From the NCBI GenBank assembly GCA_025667525.1, contig CM046875.1, forward strand, positions 433,888,617 to 433,952,616: 64,000 nucleotides of DNA, written 5' to 3'. The position numbers were made by a program, and so were the translations under genes. Of this stretch, positions 12,441-23,635 are shown piece after piece. Positions within the stretch are counted from its first letter, which is position 1, and each line of letters begins with the position of its first letter. Below the pieces are notes generated by a model. That model was given only the letters and a program-made list of their open reading frames with translations. It did not search any database and was not told the origin of the DNA. The DNA is from Glebionis coronaria (lineage: Eukaryota; Streptophyta; Magnoliopsida; Asterales; Asteraceae).

Positions 12441-13717
12441 GTTTTTAAACCTCCATAACATCTTCTAGTCTAAATTCATCAATGGTGGCCAATTAGGGTT
12501 CTTCAAAAATTAGGTTTTCTTCATCTTCTATTAATTCAAAGGTAAAACCTTCTTAACCCTTTTCAATTTAATTATTTTAATGATGTCTTAATCATCTTAT
12601 GATGGATTTAGGTTAGGTTTTAATTAAATACAGTATATTAATCATATTATAATGATTAAATAAATTAGGGCTTCTAATTATAGGGATTAGGGTTAATTAA
12701 TGAGGTTGATTTTGTTAAACCCGTTTTTAAAAACTGGGCAGAATTTTAAGTCAATTGTTTTGATCATATCGGGAGTTCTAGGAACATTCAAGATGCGATC
12801 CAAGTATCCCTGAAAAGGTAATTGAAGTGGCTTTCCAATGCAAGAAACGAGAACTAAAATGGAGGTCGGGAAGTGGGTCAAAAACAGGTTACAACAGTCA
12901 GAGGTCAAAACAGTTTTGTAATCAGCCTGTTTTCTTTTTAAGTTTTGGGTTGTTTGGGGTACTTAGGGTTGCATTGGGATCTTCTCACGAACATGAAAGA
13001 TGTTTTATATATTGTAGTGAGTATCTGCACTTGGGCTATGATTGTAGTTTAGGGTAAGACCCTCTAATGGTAATGAACTTTTCATACGTTTAAAAGGAGT
13101 GAATTCTGGATAGGTAGCAATATATACACATATATCCGGGCCTTAACAGTAGCTTTAAGGTTAGGGCAAGTGGGAGGTTTTAACTAACATATATAGAAGT
13201 GTGAATATTCCTTTTACAGAAACCATGGGTATATTTAAGTGGACGTTTGACTTAAAGTTTTGAGACTTAAAACTGGGACTGTTTTGTGTAAAATTATGAA
13301 CGAGATAGCTATTAAACTTAACCAAGTTAGGGACTTGTTAAGGAAGGGTAATGGGGTGATTAGAACTTAACAATGAGGTAATTATATGGGAATAGGCTAG
13401 ATGTCCATCATAGGTTGATGAGCCATCTTGGTGGTTGGTTCGGGTATTGATTGTGTGTTTTTGGTTTGTTAGCTCGTTGCTAAGTGCGAGGACTTGTGAA
13501 GAAGCAATCAGGTGAGTTTCATAGTCCCATGTTTACTATTGATTTTGACTTCCAGATGGGATGGAAGAGACGCTGTGTTGAGTTATTTATAAATTGTTGC
13601 TGTGAATGTTTTTATGGTTGTGATGTACTTGTGTGTACATTATGTGATTAACTGCTATGTGATTCTTGATTGTGTATGATTTGGATCGGGGGACACGTGC
13701 CGTCTCAGTTCTTGTAG

Positions 13718-13813
13718 TTTGACAAGGTAGTGGCCTTGTGGTTTGACAAGGTAGTGGCCTTGTGGTTTGACAAGGTAGTGGCCTTGTGGTTTGACAAGGT
13801 AGTGGCCTTGGGG
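13718..13813 (+). repeat. 24-bp tandem repeat, four units, in LTR D
   Basis: Four head-to-tail 24-bp units, each containing GACAAGGTAGTGGCCTTG, are almost identical. A degenerate fifth unit (TTTGGCAAGGTAGGAGCC) lies near 13849-13867. The matching part of D' has only diverged single versions, so the array grew inside this copy. Confidence 0.9.
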
Positions 13814-15085
13814 TAGGTACATAGTGTGATCATCTATGGTACCATGTTGTTTGGCAAGGTAGGAGCCTTGGATTTTGGTTTGGTATGATTAATCTTGAAT
13901 GTTAGTTGTTAATGCATATTTGTAACACATTGTCCATATGTTCTTTTGTTGATGGTTGTGACATCCGTCAATTTTTCATTTTTATTTTTCCGTGAAATTA
14001 TTTAATGTGAGCTTTGAACCTTGTGGATTTAACAAATTGAGAAGTTATCTCGTATTTATAAGGTATCCTCATTTGTTTACTAATGTAGTGTCGACTTAAA
14101 TTATATTACTTGTTTTGCTTTGCGGACAAAGCCCTCTTTAGGGAGAGCGAATGTAACAACTCGAAATTTCGCGTCTTATTATTGTAATAGAGACGTGTTC
14201 GTTATTGAACGTTTTATGTATTAACGGTTTGCGCCGGTTATGAATGTTTACTAAACCTTCGAGAATACACGTATCCATCCTTGCTTAAGTTGTGTGTTGA
14301 GATTGTATCATGTTGTTCTTGTTGTTAAGTATACGCATCTAAAATTTGCATCCGTTTTAAATTACCCATGATGGGCCGATTTTGCCCACTCAAACCCTTG
14401 CTAGGCCGAATGATACAAGTTAATTTAACACAAACAGTGAATACAAATCAAACTTGGTAAACTTTTATTCAGATTTTCAAATTGCTTAATCTCAGTCAAC
14501 CCAAGTCAAACCTACAATATACTGACTTATTTTATAAGTCCACTCACCAGATAAATCCAACACACATGCCAAAAATGCCTTATTTGGGCATATCACAAGA
14601 CCTCCAATTCCAGATTAGGTTTTTCCCTATGCCGAGATTAAAATGTTAAATACAGACCATTTACACAAAGTTTATAACACACAAACATAAAAACTTAATA
14701 AAATTCTGGGAAGGTCTTTAAGGAACAAGTGTTATATCTTGAGCAAAACCAAGCTGAGGCTCCACTGTTTGTCCGAATACACAAGCCGAAACAAAACCCT
14801 CATTGTGAGTCTTTACCCACTTTTCTTTTCTCTATGCATCTATTTAGTTGTGCTTGACAAATCGTACCTGCGAAAACCATTTTCAAAGTGAGTTAGTCAT
14901 TTAGAATACCATTCCAAAAATTGTGCTAAGACATATTAGAAACTTATATTAATGACCCTAACTATCTACGAACCTACGACACCCTAGTAATCTACCGAGA
15001 CCCCCTTTTTACATTTTGTTACTAATTATTAGAAATATTAACAGTAGCAAACAAACACCACTCGAATGACTTATTATTTCTGCCG

Positions 15086-15549
15086 AAACCCTAACTTATT
15101 CTAAAATCAGTACTAACATAAAATTAACACAATTTATCTCATAAAAATGCTAATTAATTTTAATTAAACACGCGGGTATAAAAACCCCCAAATTATTTCA
15201 AAACCCTAATTTTTAATATATTGATTTAAGCACTAATTAAACCTAATCTAAACACGAATTGACTAGTTAATTAGATTAAAACCGAAATAAGAACAAACCC
15301 CCAATTTGACCGAAACCCTAATTTTACAAATCGGATTATTTGATGAAATTGACAAGTTTTTATGATAGAAAACACTAATTAATTATTATTAAACGTTAGA
15401 TATGTCAAAACCCCTAATTATTATGAAACCCTAATTTTGTCAAATTAAGTTGCATGATGAAATTAACATGTTTGTTTACCACAAAACACCAATTAATTGT
15501 AATCGGACCTGTTTTAGAGAAAAACCCCAATATGTTTTCGAAACCCTAA
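15086..15549 (+). repeat. ~113-bp degenerate tandem repeat with telo-box motif
   Basis: AAACCCTAA occurs at 15086, 15201, 15313, 15426 and 15541, spacings of 115, 112, 113 and 115 bp. Between them the sequence follows a common order: a GATGAAATT-like block, an ACACTAATTAATT-like block, then AAAACCCC. The 3' LTR keeps the same five motifs at 24765, 24880, 24992, 25105 and 25220. Confidence 0.75.
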
Positions 15550-16097
15550 TTTTTGGATAAATTAAATCCGAATAGAAACCGTTTACAGATACATGAATCT
15601 TGCGTCTTTAGATTAATAAAACATCTTTTTTTTGAAGTTATGAACAAACAATTCATAAACATGTTTTCTTAAAATGAAAAGGATTTAAAACTTATCTTTT
15701 TGGATGATTCATCATCACCATAACAAGAACAACCCCTGGAATCAACAATGAATCGGATTAAGTATGTTGTAGGGACAAAACCATTGATCGAATCATAAAG
15801 AAACAAGGATGTACGTTTCTTAATGTTTATGGAATGAATAAGCATAGATTTTGGTTTGATCTTTGTGAAAGAAGGATGAATCTGGAAAGGATTAGTAACC
15901 AGGAGAGAGAGAGAAGGAATGGGGCGGTGGGAGTTATTTTCGAGAGAGAGAGTGTGACTGTGAGATTTAGGGATAATAACTAATATATGACCCCCGTTCC
16001 TAGTTTATATCGCCTGTTGGGCTGGGTTGGGTCAAACGGTCAATGGGCCGAGCCATGTGTTATCTTGTAGGGTTGGGTTATTCGATTTTTGTTGGGT

Positions 16098-16105
16098 TAT
16101 ATAAG
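16098..16105 (+). promoter_or_regulatory. Putative TATA box, 5' LTR of C
   Basis: TATATAAG lies in a less AT-rich part of the LTR, about 1 kb before its end. The copy in the 3' LTR is at 25777-25784. No start site can be fixed from sequence alone. Confidence 0.4.
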
Positions 16106-17122
16106 GCCCAACTGAAATTTTAATATAAAGTGTAGTACAAAACCCATTTGTTAACTAATCGAGTTTAAATGTCGCGTTTTTCCGTAAACAAAATATACCG
16201 TCAAGCACAACTAGGATGTCATGCATTTTATTGACATAAATTTTAGGTGTCGTAACACGGTCCTTATATTCAATTAGGTCGCGGATAGCGTGATCGTATT
16301 CTCGAGCTACATTTACATTTCCATCACCTTGCTGATTTAACGAGGTGAGTTTATAGCCCCACTTTTAACTGCTTTTACTGCTTTTTGGGGTGAGACATTG
16401 CTTGATTTAACGTATGAACACAAGTGCAATTACTGATTTATATACTAGTCTAAGTCCCACTAAAAACCCAGTTGCTTTGGCCCTGAATCGTGAACCGTTA
16501 ATTACTTTGTGTAAGCGCGAATGTTATGGATAGATCTATCGGGGTTGACGCCCCTGTCCGTCTTGGTCCAACAAGGGACAAGCGGGCACAGTTTCATTTG
16601 GGTCTGAGATAGGATGTCGTGGGTTTAGGCATCCAGTTGGGCTACATTTATATGATTATACTGCCGGTGTTGTTAACGCTTTGGTGTCACGAGCTTAGAC
16701 TGTAATAAATGCTTTTATGATGACTTTGTATTTGTTATATTGTCATCACGTTTTGGAAAATCTTGTGGTTCATTAAACAATTCAAATTAACTAAACCTAT
16801 GAACTCACCAACTTTATGTTGACGCTTTAGCAATGTTTTTCTCAGGTATTAAGAACGAAGATGCTATGTGAGGTCTCATGCACTGCCGTCATTTCTATTG
16901 AAAGTAAAGATCATTTGTACTATTTGGAAACTATGTTTTTGTACCTGTGACCAGTTTTATGCTTCCGCACTATGTTAAAACTATTTACCTTATCAAATGC
17001 AAGTGATCAATTTTCCGAACGTCTCATTTAGAGGTCGTTCTTTGTAACTGTGTGTATGATAATCATGACGTCACCACTCCCTTGTTGCCATTATACTCTG
17101 ATATTTTGGGAGTGTGACAGAT

Positions 17123-17133
17123 TGGTATCAGAG
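17123..17133 (+). other. Primer binding site of C (initiator tRNA-Met)
   Basis: TGGTATCAGAG begins 3 nt after the LTR end and matches the complement of the plant initiator tRNA-Met 3' end over 11 nt, then diverges. Confidence 0.85.
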
Positions 17134-17502
17134 ACATGGTTATAGAGAACTAGGTTGCATTTAGTAACTCTAGACTATAACTGTTATGTGTTTAGTTGAT
17201 TATCATACGGATTGTAAGTATTAAGTATATATATATACATGGATATATATATATATGTAATGAACAATTATTATTGGAGTCGAGTGATTCAACATTATAT
17301 AATTTATGATAAATGGGATACATGTGATTTAACAATTACGAGATATAATTACATGGGGTACATGTGCAACAACAAAATCCGAGTTATGTTATATGGGATA
17401 CATGTTGTTTGAACAATGATTGTTATATGTTATGTCGATGTCCCTTTCACGGACTAATTATATGAGATATTTACACACATCTATTCTGTTTATGTTACAG
17501 CG
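17134..17502 (+). other. Leader of element C
   Basis: This AT-rich leader contains a short (AT)n tract at about 17227-17257 and three spaced copies of an ATGGGATACATGT-like motif at about 17312-17406. It ends TTCTGTTTATGTTACAG, a strong 3' splice-acceptor-like sequence, 2 nt before the ATG of the pre-gag ORF. Confidence 0.55.
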
Positions 17503-18704
17503 ATGTCTTCTTCTGATGATTCAACGTCTATAGGGGCATACTACAACCGCAGTTCACAGTCGACTGTCAGTTCAGCGATGGGATTACCTAGAGGATCACC
17601 ATCAGGATATCTGTGGTACCGGATGACTTTAGATGATGAGACTGAGAGAGAGACCGAGGAGGTTTACCGTTCACCGATCCATATCCCTGATGCACCAGCG
17701 GATGACGTACTTAGCCTAGAAGGCGGAGGAGAGGACGACCTAGCCGCTGATGTGGTGCAGTCACCAGGACAGGCATCAGTCACTAGGGGCGAATCAATGG
17801 AGGATACTGAGTATGATGATGAGGAGTTCACCGATGGAGAAGGTGAACCCATGGAGGTCACAGACACTAAGGACCCCCCTGCTACGTATGTTGCTACTCC
17901 TGAGGCTTCCATCGCACTCATCTCCTCGTCTTCGTCTGAAGACGAAGGGGAAGGGGCAGACATCTCTACTCCAGCACCTGGCACTCTGCCTTTCTACTAT
18001 GTTAGGCGACGTCTCCGAGGGAGAGCCGCCCGACCACCACCGTCACCTTACCGACCCCTCATACCTTTCTCTGCCACTGACAGGCATGCAGCCCGCACAT
18101 CTGCCAGTCCTGCCCCAGAGGCGTCACTACCACCACCACCACCAGAGACTGTACCTGCTGTGTATCAGGAGATGCTTGCCGATGTTGGTATCCCTACTGG
18201 ACCGAGGGTTGCGACCCCTCTTCCTAGGAGAGCTACATCAACAGTTGTGATGCTTGGAGCAGCGGATGGATGTGTGACGACCCGTTTGAATAGGTTGGAG
18301 GATGCTGTGAGACTTTGGGTAAGGAGTATAATGAGGTGCAGGATAAGCTGGAGGCATTGACAAAGAAGAGCCCAGTTGAGGATGAGACGATGTTGACGGT
18401 TTGCGTGACCCGTCTTCGAGGACAGCTCCATGCTGTTCTCGACCAGATGGACACAATGCCGAATGCTCGCCTCGAGGAGATCGAGAGCCTGATGACCCGT
18501 TGGGGAGTAGAGCCACAGGTTGAGGTAGGTGGATTAGAGGCACCTGTTGAGGACCCTATTGCTGACTTGGAAAGCAGGTTTAGGGCCGCTTGCCATGATA
18601 CCGATGTCAGACGTAGAGATGCCCAGGCTCGCGAGTACGTGGTTGAGAGGAGGCTGACAGAGATTGAGAGAGCACTTCACCAGCGTCGTGAGGGTACTAG
18701 TTAG
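17503..18704 (+). pseudogene. Pre-gag ORF (ORF0) of chromovirus C
   Basis: An extra ORF lies between the leader and gag. It opens with ATG at 17503 (MSSSDDSTS). The N-terminal half is very acidic and Ser-rich (YDDEEFTDGEGE, SSSSSEDEGEG), the middle is Pro/Arg-rich (RRRLRGRAARPPPSPYRP, then PPPPPE), and the C-terminal part (18315-18704, from LGKEYNEVQDKLEAL to LHQRREGTS) looks like a charged coiled coil. The frame changes from 17503-phase to 18315-phase near 18310, consistent with one missing base. No known domain is recognised. From memory similar acidic/proline-rich proteins precede gag in Asteraceae elements; function is unknown. Alternatives: a Gag accessory domain or chromatin-binding factor. 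Confidence 0.7.
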
Positions 18705-18979
18705 ACTTACCATGTACTGTTGACTCATTGTTGTACGACCACTAAGCTATGAGGTTTATCTCAGCTAGTTGGCATTTTCCATTTTTTTTCCTTATTATGT
18801 ATGTCGGATTGTGATGTATTTCAACACATTTCTATGGATGACATTATTTTATTTGGGTTACAAAATTTGTGCGATCATCATATATTGTTTATTATACCGT
18901 TGAGCATTTCATAATTGTATTATGCGTGCCACGAATGTTATGTCTGGCAAAACTCATTCTCTTGTTTACCTTTTAGATT
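18705..18979 (+). other. Spacer between ORF0 and gag of C
   Basis: 275 bp, T-rich, no ORF. It ends CTCTTGTTTACCTTTTAG, a splice-acceptor-like sequence 3 nt before the gag ATG at 18980. Confidence 0.5.
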
Positions 18980-21900
18980 ATGGCACTAGTTAGAAGATCT
19001 GAGACACAGAATCCACCAGCTGCTACCGGTGGGATTGACCCAGTCATGCTCAGTCAAATGATCGCGGAACGGGTGGCTGAGGCACTCGCAGCAGCTGAAG
19101 CGATCCGTACAGCGAGCACGCAAGAGGAGACAAACCAAGGGGCCACTGTTGCCAATGCGCGGACCTGCACCTACAAGGAATTCCGTGCGGTTACACAAGT
19201 GAGTTTCTGTGGTACTGAAGGTGCAGTAGGTTTGCCTAGATGGTTTGAGAAGTTGGAATCCCAATTTGGGATTAGCAATGTTGCTTAAGCTGATAAGGTG
19301 AAGTTTGCATCAAGCACATTGGTGGATAGTGCTTTGACTTGGTGGAATGTCTATGCTCGTGCAGTGACCATTGATGTTGCCCAAGCAACACCTTGGAGTG
19401 AGTTCAAAGATATGTTTGTTAGGAAGTATTGTCCACGAAATGAAGTCAAGCAAATGGAGGTGGAGCTATGGAACTTGAAATTCAAGGGTACCGCCCTTAC
19501 TGCTTACAATCAGCGCTTTTAAGAGCTAGTCTTGTTGTGTCCCGAAATGGTGCCCAACGACGACCGATTGTTGGAGCGATACATTGAGGGCTTACCTTTG
19601 AGCATCAAGGGGAATGTGACTTCATCAAAGCCAAATGACTTGCATGAGGCAATCGATATGGCTCAGAGTTTGATGTACCAAGTGGTGCAAGAGTTGGGGG
19701 AGAATACTGGAGACAAAAGGAAGTGGTATGGCAATTAGTACAACAACAATAACAACAACAGCAACAACACTAATAACTACAGTCAAAACAAGCGTCAAGA
19801 GGTGGCAAGAGTGTTTACTGCTGGGCAAAGTAATGCTGGAAACTATGCTGGAAGATTTCCTTTCTGTGGAAAGTGTGGCCGACACCACGAGGGAGCATGT
19901 CCCCCTACATGCTACAACTGTGGAAAGGCTGGACATAAGGCAAAGGAGTGTCGAGCACCACCCCGTCCTGCTAACCAAAGAGGACCGGGAACTCAGGGTG
20001 GTCAAGGAGCGAATGTTACTTGTTTTCGGTGTGGAGAGAAAGGGCATTACAAGAATAAGTGTCCAAGCAGTGGGAACCAAGGTCGTGGTAATCAAATTCG
20101 AGGCAACCAAAACCACAACCAAGCAAACCAAAAGCAGAACCAGGGGAATCGGGGAGGAAATAACCGAGCCACAACCAGTGCTCCAAGTGGATTCACGGCA
20201 CCGAGAAAGGTGTATCATTTGTGTGCTGAGGCTGCGGTGCAAGAAAACAATGTTGTGACTGGTACGTTCCTAGTCAATAACAACTATGTTTCAGTACTAT
20301 TTGATTCTGGTGCGGATAGGAGTTTTGTGTCATCTGTATTTAGTGAACGCCTAAATATCACCCCTACTGCGTTAGATATTAAGTATAATGTAGAACTAGC
20401 CGATGGAAAGTCAGTGACCACCGATGCTATTCTGAAAGGATGTAGTCTAAGGTTACAAGATCGTTCGTTCAGTATCGACTTACTCCCCATAGAATTGGGA
20501 AGTTTTGATGTCATCATTGGAATGGATTGGATGTCGAAGCATCACGCGGAAATTGTATGTCATGAGAAGTGCGTCCGTGTTCCTTATGGAAACGATGTAC
20601 TAATCATACAAGGCGAAAGGAGTGGAGTGAAGAATGTATCGAGACTGGAAGTCATCTCATGTATTAGAACCCAAAGATACATTGAGAAGGGATGTCCAGT
20701 GTTCTTGGTTCAAGTAACGCGAAAGGAGGAAGAAGAAGATCATGAGAAGAAGGTTGAAGATGTACCGATCGTTAGAGATTTTCCAGACGTATTCCCAGAA
20801 GACTTACCGGGATTACCACCAACACGACAAGTGGAGTTTCACATAGAGCTTACACCAGGAGCCGCACCTGTTGCTAGAGCCCCATACCGCTTAGCACCAG
20901 CAGAGATGACAGAGTTAGCTGAACAACTAAAGGAACTTTCTGGCAAAGGTTTCATTAGGCCGAGTTCCTCACCTTGGAGAGCACCGGTCCTATTTGTCAA
21001 AAAGAAAGATGGATCCTTTAGGATGTGTATTGATTACTGAGAGTTGAATAAGCTAACGATAAAGAACCGCTACCCATTGCCAAGAATTGACTATCTTTTC
21101 GACCAACTGCAAGGATCTAGCATATAATCGAAGATTGATTTAAGGTCGGGATATCATCAGCTGAGGGTTAGAGAAGAAGACGTCCACAAGACGGCTTTTA
21201 GAACCCGGTACGGACACTACGAGTTCCAAGTTATGCCTTTTGGTTTGACAAACGCACCCGCGGTATTCATGGATCTCATGAACCAAGTTTGCAAACCATA
21301 CTTGGATAAGTTTGTGATTGTATTTATCGATGATATTCTCATCTACTCTCGTAATGAAGAGGAACACAAAGAGCATTTGAAGACCATACTAGAGCTGCTG
21401 AGGAAGGAGAAGTTATATGCAAAGTTTTCTAAATGTGAGTTTTGGATAAACACGGTGCAATTCCTTGGGCATGTAATCGATAGGAGTGGTATTCACGTTG
21501 ATCCTGCTAAGATCGAGGCTGTGAAGGATTGGGCGACTCCTACAACACCCACGAAGATCCGCCAATTTTTAGGTCTTGCTGGTTACTATAGGAGATTCAT
21601 TGAGGGTTTCTCCAAGATAGCTAAACCAATGACGGAATTAACTCAAAAGGACAAGAAGTTTGAGTGGAAAGAGGATCAAGATTTGGCATTCCAGACATTG
21701 AAGCAGATGTTGTGTGAAGCACCTATACTAGCCCTACCGGAGGGTAATGAAGACTTCGAAGTATATTGTGATGCATCCATAAAAGGGTTGGGTGCGGTGT
21801 TGATGCAAAGGACTAAGGTCATTGCTTATGCATCAAGACAACTAAAAGTGCACGAGAAGAACTACACAACTCATGATCTAGAGTTAGGAGCAGTGGTGTT

Positions 21901-23602
21901 TGCCCTGAAGATTTGGAGACACTACCTTTATGGTACAAAGTGTGTTGTATTCACTGATCATAAAAGTCTACAACACATCTTGAATAAAAAAGAACTCAAC
22001 ATGAGACAACGACGTTGGCTAGAGTTGCTCAGTGATTACGATTGCGAGATCCGTTATCACCCGGGCAAGGCAAATGTCGTGGCTGACGCTTTGAGTCGAA
22101 AGGAGAGAGTTCTTAGAGTGAAAGCCTTGGTGATGACCATTGACTTAGATCTTCCATCCTTAATTCTCAAGGCTCAGAAGGAGGCAGTCGAGGAGGAAAT
22201 TCTCAAGACTGAAGATGTAGAAGGCATGATAAAGAAGTTAGAAGCTCGCCCAGATGGGACATTATGCCTTGATAATAGGAGCTGGTTACCGTGCCATGGT
22301 GACCTACGACCTTTGATTATGCATGAGTCGTATAAGTCAAAATACTCCATACATCCGGGATCTGACAAGATGTATCATGACCTTAAGATGTTGTATTGGT
22401 GGCCGAACATGAAGGCGGACATTGCTACATATGTTGGCAAGTGCTTGACTTGTGCCAAGGTCAAGGTCGAACACATGAAACCATCAGCATTATTGGTCCA
22501 ACCCGAACTACCAGAATGGAAGTGGGAAAGGATCACTATGGATTTCATTACAAAGCTACCTAAAAGCTCAGCTGGATTTGACACTATTTGGGTCATCGTC
22601 GATCGACTCACCAAATCGGCTCACTTCATACCAATCAAGGAGACAGATGGAATGAATAAGTTAGCAAGAACATACTTGGAGGAAGTAGTCACGAGGCATA
22701 GTGTGCCTGTGTCTATAATCTCTGACCGAGATAGCCGATTTACTTCACAGTTTTGGAAATCGCTGCAGAAAGCGTTGGGAACGCAGTTGGACATGAGCAC
22801 TGCGTACCATCCCCAAACCGACGGTCAAAGTGAAAGGACCATTCAAACCCTAGAAGATATGCTGAGAGCTTGTGTGATCGACTTTGGAAATAGATGGGAT
22901 AGGCACCTGCCTCTGGTGGAGTTCTCATACAACAATAGTTATCACACTAGCATAAAGGCAGCACCGTTCGAAGCATTGTATGGTAGAAAGTGTCGTTCAC
23001 CCGTGTATTGGGCAGAGGTTGGTGAGGCCCAACTCACTGGACCCGAGATCATACATGAGACTACTGAGAAGATCTTTAAGATCAAGAGCCGTATGCAAGC
23101 CGCAAGAGATCGACAAAAGAGTTATGCTGACATGAGACGCAAACCCCTTGAGTTTGAGGTTGGCAATAGAGTAATGTTAAAGGTCTCACATTGGAAAGGT
23201 GTGATCCGCTTTGGAAAACGTGGAAAGTTGAATCCTCGTTACATTGGACCATTCAAGATTATAGAGAGGATTGGCCCCGTGGCCTATCGTTTGGAGTTAC
23301 CTCAAGAACTTAGCCGAGTGCATAATGTGTTCCACATTTGCAATCTGAAAAAATGCTTAGCCGACGAGACACTCGTTATTCCTTTAGAAGAGATCCAACT
23401 CGACGACAAACTCAACTTCGTAGAAGAATCGGTGGAGGTCATGGACCGTCAGGTCAAACAGCTCAAGCAAAGTCGTATACCTATCGTGAAAATCCGTTGG
23501 AATGCACGTAGAGGTCTAGAATACACGTGGGAACGTGAAGACCAATTCAAGAGCAAGTATCCTCATCTTTTCGCTAATCACCCTACTACAACAACGTCTT
23601 GA
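18980..23602 (+). pseudogene. Gag-Pol polyprotein of chromovirus C
   Basis: A single 1541-codon frame holds gag, protease, RT, RNase H, integrase and chromodomain, broken only by stops at 19286, 19520, 19736, 21038 and 21125 (first bases); no frameshift is found. Gag has the core FEKLESQFG...WWNVYARAV and, after an Asn-rich linker, knuckles CYNCGKAGHKAKEC and CFRCGEKGHYKNKC, preceded by a CGKCGRHHEGAC motif. The protease site is DSGA at residue 442. RT has FIDD at 782-785. RNase H has [13 protein letters not shown]. Integrase has a HHCC finger ending CLTCAKVK, then the DDE core with TMDF, SDRDSRF and [12 protein letters not shown]. The C-terminus ([20 protein letters not shown] to YPHLFANHP) is chromodomain-like. 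Some stops fit a single base change, such as CGA to TGA after CIDY. Confidence 0.93.
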
Positions 23603-23635
23603 TTTCGTGACAAAATCTCTAAAACATGGGAATAC
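23603..23635 (+). other. 3' end and weak polypurine tract of C
   Basis: The last purine-rich stretch before the LTR is AAAACATGGGAATAC, poorer than the tracts of D and G. An imperfect inverted repeat (GATTT at 23601-23605, AAATC at 23613-23617) lies just upstream, at the position of the stronger hairpins of D and G. Confidence 0.55.

Larger units (their letters stand above)
13957..17119 (+). repeat. 5' LTR of element C
   Basis: It starts TGTGACATCCG and ends GAGTGTGACA, so both ends carry the heptamer TGTGACA. A TATATAAG box at 16098-16105 is a promoter candidate. A degenerate ~113-bp tandem repeat occupies about 15086-15549. The block CACCAACTTTATGTTGACG at 16806-16824 also occurs in LTRs D and D'. 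ORFs in it are repeated in the 3' LTR and have no recognisable domain. Confidence 0.95.

Noticed and set aside
12827..13057. 76-codon ORF in LTR D
   Set aside because: No counterpart frame in D' and no recognisable domain.
13718..13813. CRISPR-like regular repeat
   Set aside because: Units are directly tandem without spacers, in a plant LTR.
17664..17984. Ser-rich minus-strand ORF
   Set aside because: Shadow of the acidic pre-gag ORF on the plus strand.
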